Shown here piece by piece: positions 1-8,080 of a stretch of DNA of 64,000 nt. Every line of letters starts with the position of its first letter. Within the stretch, counting starts at the first letter, position 1. A model generated the notes under the pieces. It saw only the letters and a list, made by a program, of their open reading frames with translations. It did no database searches and was not told where the DNA came from. Made by a program: the position numbers and the translations under genes. The DNA is from UBA6627 sp965248675. Its GTDB lineage: Bacteria > Chloroflexota > Dehalococcoidia > UBA2979. The DNA lies in contig CBDFJZ010000008.1 of assembly GCA_965248675.1 (NCBI GenBank), positions 1,178,001-1,242,000 on the forward strand, written 5' to 3'.

Positions 1-1021
1 CGTCCATCGTCGCTTTGTGCACGTCGACTTCGGCCAGCACGGCGGCCTCGTCAACCCAGCGCTCCTCGGAAAAGCGCGGATCGTCGAAGACGATCGAATA
101 TGCGTCCAGGCGGCTGCCCGCCGATTCCGAAGCGAACAGATTGACGATCGAGGAATCCCCGCCGCCCGAGAGCTGACAGCCGACCGTGACGTCGCTCAAC
201 AATCGTGCTCGGACAGAGCGGCGTAACTCCCACTCGACGGTTTCGAGGCTCTCGCCGAACGAGCCGCCGGAGTCGGTACCGCCCGCTGGCAAGGTCCAGT
301 AGCGGGTCACCCGCGTTCCCGACGGGCTCACGCTCATCCAGTGGCCCGGCTCGACTTCCCGGAGATCGTCGAACAGCGAGCGTCCGCCCGCGACGAAGCG
401 GAACGCGAAGAACTCATCCAGGACCCCGTTGTTCAGCCGCGGATCGAACGCCGGGTGCGCGAGGAACGACTTGACCTCGGACCCAAAGAGGAAGGTGTCA
501 CCGTTGCGATACCAGTAGAGCGGCTTGATCCCGATCCGATCGCGGGCGAGGTGAATGGTCTGCGCGCGGAGGTCCACGATGCAGATCGCAAACATCCCGT
601 TGAGCCTGGGAGAGCATCCCCTCCATGCCGTAGTGCTGGTACAGGTACAACAGCACCTCGGCGTCGCTCGTGCTGTGGAACTCGAAGCCAGCGGCCTTCA
701 ACTCGTCCGTATAGTCGAAGGCGTTGTAGGTTTCGCCGTTATAGGCGATGAACACCTGCTCGTCTGACGAGCACATCGGCTGATGGCCTTCGTCAGAGGT
801 GTCCAGAATGCTCAGCCGGCTGAACGCCACGCCGCCCTCGAACGAGCCGTCCGGTGGGGGGCCCCCGCATGAGCTTCGACGCTCTGTCGGTCGCGCAGGC
901 TGAAGAGGCGCATCCCGTGATCGTCGGGACCGCGATGGTCCTGTAGCTCCCGCATCGCGCGCAACACCGTGCGGTCAACGGGCGCGCCCCCGAAGTGATA
1001 GACGCCGGTCAATCCGCACAT
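1..1021 (-). pseudogene. asnB: asparagine synthase (glutamine-hydrolysing), N-terminal part, frameshifted, runs off the window
   Basis: Would make asparagine from aspartate, ATP and glutamine. It begins MCGLTGVYHFGG, with the nucleophilic Cys2 of class II amidotransferases, and HRGPDD follows. A second frame carries AFSRLSILD and AYNGETYN. A third carries ARDRIGIKPLYW and then the ATP-binding PP-loop LSGGGDSS near the window start. The three frames join into one ordinary AsnB, so there are two single-base indels: one near 845-852 in a G5C6 run, one near 610-616 where one extra base breaks LSQLNGMFAI. The gene is divergent from glnA (222 bp between starts). The family match is clear; whether it is a real pseudogene or a sequence error cannot be told from one sequence. 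The C-terminal part lies outside the window. Confidence 0.85.
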
Positions 1022-1242
1022 GTCGCGACGCTCGATCCTCGGGATGAATGGGGCGCCGAGGGGCGCCAGACGCTCAACGGGGGGCGCGCTGAGCGTACTG
1101 CAATCATCGGAAACGCCTCGGATCCCCCTACTCGCGGGATCGATCCAGCAGCGAACGACCGATCGCCGAGCCAGCAGCGCCGCGAAGTCGCGCGAGAGCG
1201 TGGACTCGGCCACACTGCGGGCCCAGGAGAGAGGAACGCAGC
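1022..1242. promoter_or_regulatory. divergent asnB/glnA intergenic region
   Basis: The 221 bases separate the divergent starts of asnB and glnA, so both promoters should lie here. The glnA ribosome binding site AGGAGAGAGG (about 1225-1234) is clear. I see no convincing -35/-10 pair and no obvious GlnR or NtrC palindrome, so regulation is only inferred from position. Confidence 0.4.
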
Positions 1243-2658
1243 GTGCCGACCTTGCAGGACGTCCTTCAGCTGATCGAGACGCGAGGCCTGCGTCGGGTCG
1301 ATTTGAAGGTGAGTGATCTCTTCGGACGGTGGCACAGCTTCGCGATCCCACCGGACACCCTGGACGACGCGTTGCTTCAAAACGGCCTCGGCGTCGACGG
1401 TTCGAGTCTGCGCGGATTCCAGCCGATCCATGCGTCGGACATGCTGCTGATCCCTGATCTCGACACCGCGGCCGTCGATCCGGTACCGAGCACGCCAACG
1501 CTGAGCCTGCTCTGCGACGTGGTCGATCCGCTCACCCGCGACCGGCTCCCGCGCGACCCTCGGTACGTCGCGGGGAAGGCCGAGGAATATCTGCGCGCCT
1601 CGGGCGTCGCGGACGAGGCGCGCTTCGGTCCCGAGCTCGAGTTCTTCATCTTCGACGACGTTCGCTACCAGCAGGACGGCAACACGGCGTTCTATTTCGT
1701 CGACTCCGCCGAGGGGCACTGGAACGCCGGCCACGACGAGGGGCCAAACCAGGGCTACAAGCTCAGCCAGCAATCCGGATACGCGGCCACGCCGCCGGCC
1801 GATCAGACCTCGGACGTGCGCTGGTTCATCGCCGAGCAGCTGCGGTCGGTCGGCATCGAGGTGGAGCTCGATCACCACGAGGTGGCGTCCGGCGGGCAAG
1901 GGGAGATCGGCATCCGGCACGCGCCGCTGCTGGCGATGGCGGATCGGGTGCAGTGGTACAAGTACCTGGTACGCAACGCGGCGCGGGTGCATGGTCGCGT
2001 GGCGACGTTCATGCCGAAGCCGATTCACGGCGACAACGGCAGCGGGATGCACACGCATCAGTCGCTCTGGCGGCGCGAAACCGCGTTGTTCTATGACTCG
2101 AACGGGTACGGCGGGCTGTCTCAGCTCGCGCGCGGCTACATGGGCGGGCTGCTGCACCACGCGCCCGCGTTGCTGGCGCTGGCGAGCCCGACGACGAACT
2201 CGTACCGGCGGCTGGTGCCGGGGTACGAGGCGCCTGTCTACCTCGCGTACTCGATCCGAAATCGATCGGCGGCGATCCGCGTGCCGATCTATTCCCCGGC
2301 GCCGGCGACGAAGCGGATCGAGTTCCGTCCGCCCGATGGCACCGCCAATCCCTACCTCGCGTTTGCGGCGATGCTGATGGCGGGGCTCGACGGGATCCAG
2401 CGCCAGCTCGATCCCGGCGACCCGCTCGATCGCGACCTGTTCGAGCTCGACCCCGAGGAGGCGGCGCAGCTGCGGAGCGTGCCGAGCAGCCTCGAGGCGG
2501 CGCTCGACGCGCTGGAGACTGACCAAGAGTTCCTGCTGCAGGGAGGCGTGTTCACGATCGACGTGCTGGAGCACTGGGTGGCCGCCAAGCGCGAGGAGGT
2601 CGCCGAGTCGCGCACGCGGCCGACGCCGTTCGAGTATCTGCAATACTTCGACGCCTAA
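1243..2658 (+). CDS. glnA: type I glutamine synthetase (GSI-beta-like), 471 aa
   Basis: Forms glutamine from glutamate, ammonia and ATP as a cytoplasmic dodecamer. Starts at GTG with AGGAGAGAGG upstream. The beta-grasp domain holds DGSSLRGF; the catalytic barrel shows GPELEFF, NGSGMHTHQS, NSYRRLVPGYEAP and RIEFRPPDGTANPY. Length and the insertion around residues 145-180 match the GSI-beta form that in enterobacteria is adenylylated on Tyr397 in the motif NLYDLPPEE. Here the equivalent motif is DLFELDPEE, with Phe at residue 400 (codon 2440-2442), so GlnE-type modification cannot occur at that residue. A second GSI gene follows 315 bp downstream and the divergent gene is a glutamine-dependent asparagine synthase, giving a nitrogen-assimilation neighbourhood. 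Assignment is firm. Confidence 0.95.
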   Translation: MPTLQDVLQLIETRGLRRVDLKVSDLFGRWHSFAIPPDTLDDALLQNGLGVDGSSLRGFQPIHASDMLLIPDLDTAAVDPVPSTPTLSLLCDVVDPLTRDRLPRDPRYVAGKAEEYLRASGVADEARFGPELEFFIFDDVRYQQDGNTAFYFVDSAEGHWNAGHDEGPNQGYKLSQQSGYAATPPADQTSDVRWFIAEQLRSVGIEVELDHHEVASGGQGEIGIRHAPLLAMADRVQWYKYLVRNAARVHGRVATFMPKPIHGDNGSGMHTHQSLWRRETALFYDSNGYGGLSQLARGYMGGLLHHAPALLALASPTTNSYRRLVPGYEAPVYLAYSIRNRSAAIRVPIYSPAPATKRIEFRPPDGTANPYLAFAAMLMAGLDGIQRQLDPGDPLDRDLFELDPEEAAQLRSVPSSLEAALDALETDQEFLLQGGVFTIDVLEHWVAAKREEVAESRTRPTPFEYLQYFDA

Positions 2659-2973
2659 CCCGCCTCGAGGGTCGCCGACGCTTCGCGCCGTGTTGCGTCT
2701 CGTCCGAGGAGATGCGCGGAGTCGCACTTCGCACCGTGACGCCCAGCTCCGGCTCGCATGAGGAGATCGGGCGTGGCGGTGCACGGTGCCTCCGGCGTTG
2801 TTTGCGAAGCTCAAGAAATCCCGCCGATCGGACTTGCCGGGATTCCTGGGCGCACTTGAGGCTCGACGGCTCCAGGGTGTCGGGCGGCTGGACAGGCTGG
2901 CCGACAGGCGGCTGCCCCGTCCCGCGCGCCCTCTGAAACCTGTGCGAAACAAGGCGCTGGCTACGATGGCCGC
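2659..2973. promoter_or_regulatory. intergenic region with leaderless-type promoter for the second glutamine synthetase
   Basis: No gene is seen in these 315 bases. A -10 element TACGAT at 2962-2967 ends only six bases before the ATG at 2974, and there is no Shine-Dalgarno sequence, so the transcript probably begins at or within a base or two of the start codon. No good -35 hexamer is visible at 17 bp. Confidence 0.45.
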
Positions 2974-4305
2974 ATGGTGAACCAAGACACGCAGCAGCAT
3001 GTGATCCAGGCCTGCCGCGATCACGACGTGAAGTTCATTCGGCTCTGGTTCACGGACATCCTCGGGATGTTGAAGTCGGTCGCGATCACGATCGAGGAGC
3101 TGGAGCACGCGCTCGGCGACGGCGTGTCGTTCGATGGATCGGCGATCGAGGGCTTCGCCAGGCACGACGAGACCGACATGATCGCCGTGCCGGACACGTC
3201 GACGTTCCAGATCCTGCCGTGGCGGCCGCGGGAACAGGCGGTCGCGCGGATGTTCTGCGACATCCACGTGGCGGGCGGCGACGCGTTCCTCGGCGACCCG
3301 CGGCAGGTGCTGAAGCGGGTGCTCGCGCGGGCGGCCGAGGCGGGGTTCACGTTCTACATCTCGCCGGAGATCGAGTTCTTCTACTTCAAGGACGCCAACG
3401 GGACGGAGCCGCTCGACAGCGGCGGCTACTTCGACCTGACGCCGCTCGATGGCGGATCGGACTTGCGTCGCGAGACCGTGCTCGCCCTCGAGCAGATGGG
3501 GATCGGGGTTGCGCTCAGCCATCACGAGGCGGCGCCGAGCCAGCATGAGATGGATCTCCGCTACACGGACGCGCTGACGATGGCCGACGCGGTGATGACC
3601 TACCGGCTGCTCGTCAAAGAGGTGGCGCTACGTCACGACGTCTACGCGACGTTCATGCCGAAGCCGCTCGCCAACGAGAACGGCTCCGGAATGCACCTGC
3701 AGCTCTCGCTGTTCCGAGGCGAGGCGAACGCCTTCTACGAGGAAGGCGATCCGCTGCACATCTCCCCGGTCGCGCGGCAGTACATCGCCGGGCTGTTGCG
3801 GCACGCGCCGGAGCTGATGCTGCTGACCAACCAGTGGGTGAACTCGTACAAGCGGCTGGTCCCGGGCACCGAAGCGCCGCTCTACGCGACGTGGTCGCCG
3901 AAGAGTCACTCGGACCTGGTACGGGTGCCCGAGTACAAGCCGGGGCTCGAGGTATCGACGCGGGTCGAATACCGGGTGCCTGATGCGGCGTGCAATCCGT
4001 ACCTCGCGTTCGCGGGCGTGCTCGCGGCGGGCTTGCGCGGGATCGAGGAGGGGCTGACGCTACCGGAGCCGGTCACCGCGGCGACGGACCAGCTCAGTGC
4101 TGCGGAGATCGAGGCGCGCGGGCTGGCGGCGCTGCCCGGTTCGCTCGGCGAGGCGATCGAGCAGTTCGAGGGCTCGTCGTTCCTGCGAGAGAACCTCGGT
4201 GACCAGGTGTTCGAGAGCATTGTCGCGAACAAGAAGATCGAGTGGTCGGACTACCGATCGCAGGTCACGCAGTTCGAGCTCGACCGCTACCTGCCCCGCC
4301 TCTAA
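2974..4305 (+). CDS. glnA: type I glutamine synthetase (GSI-alpha-like), 443 aa
   Basis: Second glutamine synthetase of the window. It lacks the beta-type insertion and the adenylylation loop, and is about 28 aa shorter than its neighbour, fitting the GSI-alpha class of Bacillus-like and actinobacterial GlnA. Visible motifs are FDGSAIEGF near residue 51, SPEIEFFYF, ENGSGMHLQLS, NSYKRLVPGTEAP and RVEYRVPDAACNPYLAF. The Arg in IEGFAR aligns with Arg62 of Bacillus GS, which mediates feedback inhibition and GlnR contact; function here is inferred. Translation probably starts at a leaderless ATG. Having an alpha and a Tyr-less beta enzyme side by side suggests divided roles, though a gamma-glutamylamine ligase role cannot be excluded for either copy. 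Confidence 0.92.
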   Translation: MVNQDTQQHVIQACRDHDVKFIRLWFTDILGMLKSVAITIEELEHALGDGVSFDGSAIEGFARHDETDMIAVPDTSTFQILPWRPREQAVARMFCDIHVAGGDAFLGDPRQVLKRVLARAAEAGFTFYISPEIEFFYFKDANGTEPLDSGGYFDLTPLDGGSDLRRETVLALEQMGIGVALSHHEAAPSQHEMDLRYTDALTMADAVMTYRLLVKEVALRHDVYATFMPKPLANENGSGMHLQLSLFRGEANAFYEEGDPLHISPVARQYIAGLLRHAPELMLLTNQWVNSYKRLVPGTEAPLYATWSPKSHSDLVRVPEYKPGLEVSTRVEYRVPDAACNPYLAFAGVLAAGLRGIEEGLTLPEPVTAATDQLSAAEIEARGLAALPGSLGEAIEQFEGSSFLRENLGDQVFESIVANKKIEWSDYRSQVTQFELDRYLPRL

Positions 4306-4345
4306 CCGACGCTGTTCTTCTTGGCGCGACGGCGCGTCGTTCCGG

Positions 4346-4351
4346 TAGTAT
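4346..4351 (+). promoter_or_regulatory. possible -10 element upstream of the dehydratase pair
   Basis: TAGTAT at 4346-4351 is a good -10 hexamer about 90 bases before the GTG at 4442. A weak TTGGCG lies at 4321-4326 with a 19-bp gap. The gap after glnA (136 bp) also fits a new transcription unit. Confidence 0.35.
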
Positions 4352-4441
4352 TCCGTTCGGCACCGCAGCAAACGTTCGCGCGGCAGCCGAAGCGATTTCG
4401 ACGCGGCAACGAGACATTCACGCGTGCGATGGGGGGATTGA

Positions 4442-4918
4442 GTGGCGGACGAGCTCGAAGACTTGACTGATGCGATGAAGGCCGCGGTAGGCCAGGAGAC
4501 CGGGCGTTCGACCTACGAGGTCACGACCCAGGGCATCCGGACCTTCGCGCGGGCGGTCGGGTACCAGGACGCGAAGTACTTCGACGAGTCGCAGGCGAAG
4601 TCGTCCGGGTACGACGGGTTGCCATCGCCTCCCGGGTTCCTGGGGATGCCGATTTTCAACCCGGACGCCGACGGCGGCGGGCGGCGCGAGCTGTTCGAGA
4701 ATCCGTTCAAGCGCCGCCTCAACGGCGGGACCGAGGTGGAACCGATCGAGCAAGTGTACGGCGGAGACGTGCTCGAGGCCGTTTCTCGGATCACCTCGCT
4801 CGAGCTGACGCAGAGCCGCCTCGGGAAGATGCTGATCCAGAACTCGGAGACGGTGTACACGCGGGAGAGCGACGGCAAGGTCGTCGCCAAGACGCGCGGC
4901 ACCGGACTTTCCTACTAG
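4442..4918 (+). CDS. MaoC-like N-terminal (FAS1-like) dehydratase, HadA-type, 158 aa
   Basis: Hot-dog fold protein of the MaoC_dehydrat_N / FAS1-like dehydratase group. GYDGLPSPPGFLGMPIF and the later GGTEVEPIEQVYGGDVL are the recognisable family blocks. It starts at GTG 4442. It is followed after 34 bases by a canonical hydratase-2 protein; the two almost certainly form a heterodimer like HadA/HadB or HadB/HadC, where this subunit shapes the acyl pocket and the partner supplies the Asp/His dyad. Likely substrate: a (3R)-hydroxyacyl-CoA or -ACP. The exact pathway (fatty acid elongation or a degradative route) cannot be read from the context. Confidence 0.8.
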   Translation: MADELEDLTDAMKAAVGQETGRSTYEVTTQGIRTFARAVGYQDAKYFDESQAKSSGYDGLPSPPGFLGMPIFNPDADGGGRRELFENPFKRRLNGGTEVEPIEQVYGGDVLEAVSRITSLELTQSRLGKMLIQNSETVYTRESDGKVVAKTRGTGLSY

Positions 4919-4952
4919 CACGCTCGCACCAGACAGGCGACGGAGGCACACG

Positions 4953-5378
4953 ATGGCAGATCAGATCCACTGGGACGACGTCGAAGAGGGCCAGGAGTTC
5001 AACCTCACCGAGCCGATGAGCTCCCAGCGGTTGGTCGTCTGGGCGGCGGCGTCCGGCGACTTCTACCAGATCCACTACGACGACAACTTCGCGGAGACCA
5101 ACAACTTGCCGGACATCATCGTCCACGGCGCCCTGAAGGGGATGCTCGTCGGCCGGTTACTCGACGAGTGGAAGGGCGAAGCGGGCACGATCAAAAACTG
5201 GGGCGTGTCATACCGCGGCATGGACCCGGCGCGCCAGGACCTCACGATCTGGGGCAAGGTGACGAAGAAGTACGAGGAAGGCGGCGAAGCGCTCGTCGAC
5301 CTCGACGTGGGCGTTGCGCAGCCGGACGGCACGCAGACGACGCCCGGCACCGCAACGGTGGCGCTGCCTCGAAAGTAG
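4953..5378 (+). CDS. MaoC family (R)-specific enoyl hydratase/dehydratase, HadB-type, 141 aa
   Basis: Catalytic partner of the preceding gene. The hydratase-2 signature is visible: ASGDFYQIHYDDNFA with the Asp and His of the catalytic dyad, followed by LPDIIVHGALKGM. Ribosome binding site GGAGG stands six bases before the ATG. Length (141 aa) is that of single hot-dog HadB-like subunits. It would add water to, or remove it from, a 2-enoyl/3-hydroxyacyl thioester. The stop codon lies inside a 31-bp tandem duplication (see the repeat entry), and a strong terminator follows, so the operon probably ends here. Confidence 0.85.
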   Translation: MADQIHWDDVEEGQEFNLTEPMSSQRLVVWAAASGDFYQIHYDDNFAETNNLPDIIVHGALKGMLVGRLLDEWKGEAGTIKNWGVSYRGMDPARQDLTIWGKVTKKYEEGGEALVDLDVGVAQPDGTQTTPGTATVALPRK

Positions 5379-5428
5379 GCGCGCTACGCGCGCGCGGCCT
5401 CGAAAGTAGGCGCGCTACGCGCGCGGGG
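5367..5428 (+). repeat. 31-bp tandem duplication covering the end of the MaoC gene
   Basis: Two head-to-tail copies (5367-5397 and 5398-5428) of a unit beginning CCTCGAAAGTAGGCGCGC. The first copy contains the last codons and TAG stop of the MaoC gene; the second is noncoding. Each copy carries the self-complementary core GCGCGC-TAC-GCGCGC. Confidence 0.85.
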
Positions 5429-5463
5429 CCAAAGCGGTAATCCTCGATGGTTGTGAATCGACG

Positions 5464-5492
5464 GAAGCCGGGTCGTCGGGCCCGGCTTCTTT
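5464..5492 (+). terminator. intrinsic terminator after the dehydratase pair
   Basis: Stem GAAGCCGGG (5464-5472) pairs with CCCGGCTTC (5481-5489), followed by a short T run. A second perfect stem-loop, CGCGGGATCT / AGATCCCGCG (5496-5505 and 5512-5521), follows directly and may reinforce it or serve antisense. Confidence 0.75.
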
Positions 5493-5617
5493 GATCGCGG
5501 GATCTTCATCGAGATCCCGCGGATATCCATCAGCCCTCCGTAATTGGTTCACATTCGCCTCGGAAGATCGTCCCAACGAGAACTGAGCTCGCAGTGAGCT
5601 CTTGAAGGGACGACTCA

Positions 5618-5737
5618 ATGAAATGGTTTGCACGCTTGATTCCGTTGCTGGTGCTGATCGCCGTGATCCGCAAGGGATACAGGATCGCCTCCAAGCACCG
5701 TCGCGAGGAGCGGGAGCTTGACGGGGCGACGCTATGA
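5618..5737 (+). CDS. small membrane protein, 39 aa
   Basis: Short ORF starting MKWFARLIPLLVLIAVIRK, with one hydrophobic segment (about residues 5-17) followed by a very basic stretch and an acidic-mixed tail. AAGGGA upstream is a plausible ribosome binding site. Its stop overlaps the start of the next gene in an ATGA junction (5734-5737), the usual sign of translational coupling and of a real gene. I do not recognise the family. With the next gene it probably forms a two-gene membrane-protein operon. Confidence 0.6.
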   Translation: MKWFARLIPLLVLIAVIRKGYRIASKHRREERELDGATL

Positions 5738-6153
5738 GCTGGCTCGCACGCGTGACGGCGCTGACATTCCTCGTGGTGCTGTTCGTGGGTGTTGGCTTCG
5801 CCGCGCGGGAGCTGGGCGGTGACCTGCAAGTGGTCGAGACGATCACCACAAACGCCGATGGAGAGACGGTCACGGTCCGCGAGGGCGGGCACGACCTCCC
5901 CGGATACCCCTTCCTCCCGTTCGCCTTCTTCGGAGCGATCTTCTTCTGGTTCCTCGCCTTCGGGCTGCTCAAAGCGATCCTGTTCGGCTTCTGGGGTGGC
6001 CGAGGTGGCGGCGGCGGTCGAGGCCGCTGGGGTAACCGGCGAGAGCGCTGGGAGGCGCGCGCCCGCGAGGTCCACGAGGAGTGGCACGCGGCCGAGGGTC
6101 GAGGGGACACAGCCGGGCCGGGCCCGGGCGCCGACCCCGGCCGCGCGAGCTAG
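5734..6153 (+). CDS. membrane protein with Gly/Arg-rich C-terminus, 139 aa, unknown function
   Basis: Two predicted membrane helices, residues about 4-24 and about 62-86, separated by a polar loop rich in Thr, Asp and Glu. After the second helix comes GGRGGGGGRGRWGNRR and a charged, partly helical tail (REVHEEWHAAE), which would be cytoplasmic. It begins in the ATGA overlap with the 39-aa ORF. No enzyme motif is visible and I do not recognise it; the aromatic-rich second helix and basic tail are reminiscent of small two-TM envelope proteins. A GC-rich inverted repeat (GGCGGCC / GGCCGCC, about 6167-6196) follows. Confidence 0.65.
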   Translation: MSWLARVTALTFLVVLFVGVGFAARELGGDLQVVETITTNADGETVTVREGGHDLPGYPFLPFAFFGAIFFWFLAFGLLKAILFGFWGGRGGGGGRGRWGNRRERWEARAREVHEEWHAAEGRGDTAGPGPGADPGRAS

Positions 6154-6259
6154 CGAAACGGAGCTCTAGGCGGCCACGAACCTCGCGCGGCCGCCTCAGC
6201 ACGACGAGACAATCGCGACCATCACCACGGGGGAACCGCCCCCGAGCAGGAGCAGAACG

Positions 6260-6403
6260 ATGACCACGCACACGATGCGAATCGAGCAGTACTACAACGC
6301 GCTGGTGAGCCGGGGTCGCCATGAAGTGGCGCCGTCCATCCGTGAGGCGCGAACGGACCTCAAGCGGGTCGTGGAAGCAGGGCTTCCCGTTCACGGCGTC
6401 TAG
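6260..6403 (+). CDS. short conserved-looking protein, 47 aa, paralogue of the ORF at 20040
   Basis: Encodes a 47-aa protein with the core YYNALVSRGR, then EARTDLKR and LPVHGV. A GAGCAGGAGC purine stretch precedes the ATG. The ORF at 20040-20198 encodes YYSALVGDGR, EARADLRR and IPVRGW in the same order with one gap: by eye about 19 identities over 36 positions. Two unlinked copies keeping the same protein pattern argue that this is a real small-protein family. It looks soluble, basic and helical. Function unknown; it precedes a decayed dehydrogenase, which gives no clue. Confidence 0.6.
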   Translation: MTTHTMRIEQYYNALVSRGRHEVAPSIREARTDLKRVVEAGLPVHGV

Positions 6404-6470
6404 GGCAACGCGTCGGTTCGGCACGCGGGCGGAGCCCGCCTGGAGCCGGTGAGCACGAAGAGGGACCTCG

Positions 6471-7306
6471 ATGAAGGCGATCCGCTACGAGCGATACGGC
6501 TCAGCCGACGTGCTCGAGCTCCAAGAGTTCGAGGTGCCCGCAGCGCGCGATGGCGGTGTGCTGGTGTGCCCTTGGCGTCGACCTCGCCGGGACGGTCGAG
6601 TCGGTCGGACCGACCGTGACTCACGTTCAGGCGGGTGACGAGGTGTTCGGGCTGAGCCCGGGCGCGTTCGCCGAGTACGTGCGCGCCCCCGAGGAGTGAC
6701 TTGCTCCGATGCCAACCGATGCGACCCACGAGCAGCCCGCAGCACTACCGGTGGCCGCGCTGACGGCGTTGCAGTGCTTGCGCGATCGGGGCGACGTCCA
6801 GCCGGGACAGCGGGTCCTGGTCAATGGCGCCGCCGGTGGCGTGGGGACATTTGCCGCCCAGATCGCGCAGTCGTTCGGCGCCGAGGTGACCGGGGTCTGT
6901 AGTACGCGGAACCTCCAGCTGGTGCAGTCGATCGGAGCCGACCGCGTCGTCGACTACACGCGCGAGGATTTCAGCCGCAACGGGCAACGCTACGACCTGA
7001 TCGTGGATGCCGTGGGCAATCGGTCACTGTCCGACTACCGACGCGCGTTGGGTCCGAACGGAACCTATGTCGCGGCCGCGGGGCCGCTGCTGCGCTCGCT
7101 ATGGATAAGCGTGACACCCGGGAAGCGAACGGTCGCGATGACCGCGAAACCGAATCAGGCAGACCTCGAGTTCCTCGCCGAACTGCTTGAGGCCGGCGAT
7201 GTCACGTCGGTGATTCGATCGGTGGTATCCGCTTCGTCAGGTGCCGGAAGCGATTCGTTACATCGAGGAGGGTCACGCGCGCGGAAAGGTTGTGATCACG
7301 GTTTGA
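6471..7306 (+). pseudogene. MDR-superfamily (quinone oxidoreductase / zinc-binding alcohol dehydrogenase-like) pseudogene
   Basis: Begins MKAIRYERYGSADVLEL, the usual start of NAD(P)-dependent MDR enzymes. After VLV about 40-50 residues of the catalytic domain are missing and the frame changes to LGVDLAGTVESVGPTV and FAEYVRAPEE, which ends in TGA (6698-6700). The Rossmann half continues with LPVAALTALQCL, VLVNGAAGGVGTFAAQ and GADRVVDYT. Near 7215 the frame shifts again; the true C-terminus VPEAIRYIEEGHARGKVVIT is read in another frame to the TGA at 7304. Three lesions including an internal deletion make genuine decay more likely than sequencing error. No functional product is expected. Confidence 0.85.
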
Positions 7307-7340
7307 GGCGGGCTTCGGATGCGGACGGTCGTGCGAGACT

Positions 7341-7363
7341 CCTAGCGGCGAGGAGCCGCTAGG
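7341..7363 (+). promoter_or_regulatory. perfect inverted repeat overlapping the -10 of the response regulator gene
   Basis: CCTAGCGGC (7341-7349), five-base loop, GCCGCTAGG (7355-7363). The right arm overlaps a -10 hexamer TAGGAT (7360-7365), which is seven bases before the ATG at 7373; no Shine-Dalgarno is present. A protein bound here would cover the promoter, so autoregulation is likely. Confidence 0.5.
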
Positions 7364-7372
7364 ATCGCGCCC

Positions 7373-8080
7373 ATGCCAACGGTGCTGATCGTCGACGACG
7401 AGCCGCGAATCGTGGATCTGGCGCGCGACTACCTCGAGCACGGCGGGTTCGAGGTGCTGACGGCCAGCGACGGCGAGGCCGCGTTGGCGACCGTGCGTGA
7501 TCAGCGGCCAGACCTCGTCGTGCTCGACCTGGGACTGCCGCGAATCGATGGGCTCGACGTGACGCGGGAGCTACGACGGGAATCGGCGATCCCGATTGTG
7601 ATGCTGACGGCGCGCGACGACGAGCTGGACCGCGTGCTCGGCCTCGAGCTCGGGGCGGATGGCTACATCACGAAGCCGTTCAGCCCTCGGGAGCTGCTGG
7701 CACGGGTGAAGGCGGTGTTGCGGCGGACCTCGGAGCGGCCGCCGGAGCCGGAGGCCGATCTCGTCGTCGCGGGTAACGTGCGGCTGCAGGTCGAGCGGAT
7801 GCGAACCGAGGTGTCCGGCGCCGACGTCGAGCTGACGCCGACGGAGTTCAAGCTCCTCGAAACGCTCGCGCGGCAACCCGGACGGATCTTCACGCGCAGC
7901 CAGCTGCTGGACGCGATCCACGGGGTGGCGTTCGAGTCGTATGAGCGCGCGATCGTCGCGCACATCAAGAACCTGCGGCGGAAGATCGAGCCTGACGCGC
8001 GGCGACCGCGCTACGTCTTCACGGTCTACGGCGTGGGCTATCGCTTCGCCGACGACCGCGACACTGACGAGGCGCAATGA
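7373..8080 (+). CDS. OmpR/PhoB-family response regulator, 235 aa
   Basis: Receiver domain (residues about 3-115) with the acidic pair Asp8-Asp9, phospho-acceptor Asp52 in LVVLDLGLPRIDG, Thr in VMLTARDD and Lys in YITKPFSP. The C-terminal winged helix (about 135-230) shows LTPTEFKLLETLARQPGRIFTRSQLL and YVFTVYGVGYRF, typical of OmpR/PhoB. Translation is probably leaderless. Its stop overlaps the start of a sensor kinase (ATGA, 8077-8080), but that kinase is frame-broken. The physiological signal is unknown. Confidence 0.92.
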   Translation: MPTVLIVDDEPRIVDLARDYLEHGGFEVLTASDGEAALATVRDQRPDLVVLDLGLPRIDGLDVTRELRRESAIPIVMLTARDDELDRVLGLELGADGYITKPFSPRELLARVKAVLRRTSERPPEPEADLVVAGNVRLQVERMRTEVSGADVELTPTEFKLLETLARQPGRIFTRSQLLDAIHGVAFESYERAIVAHIKNLRRKIEPDARRPRYVFTVYGVGYRFADDRDTDEAQ

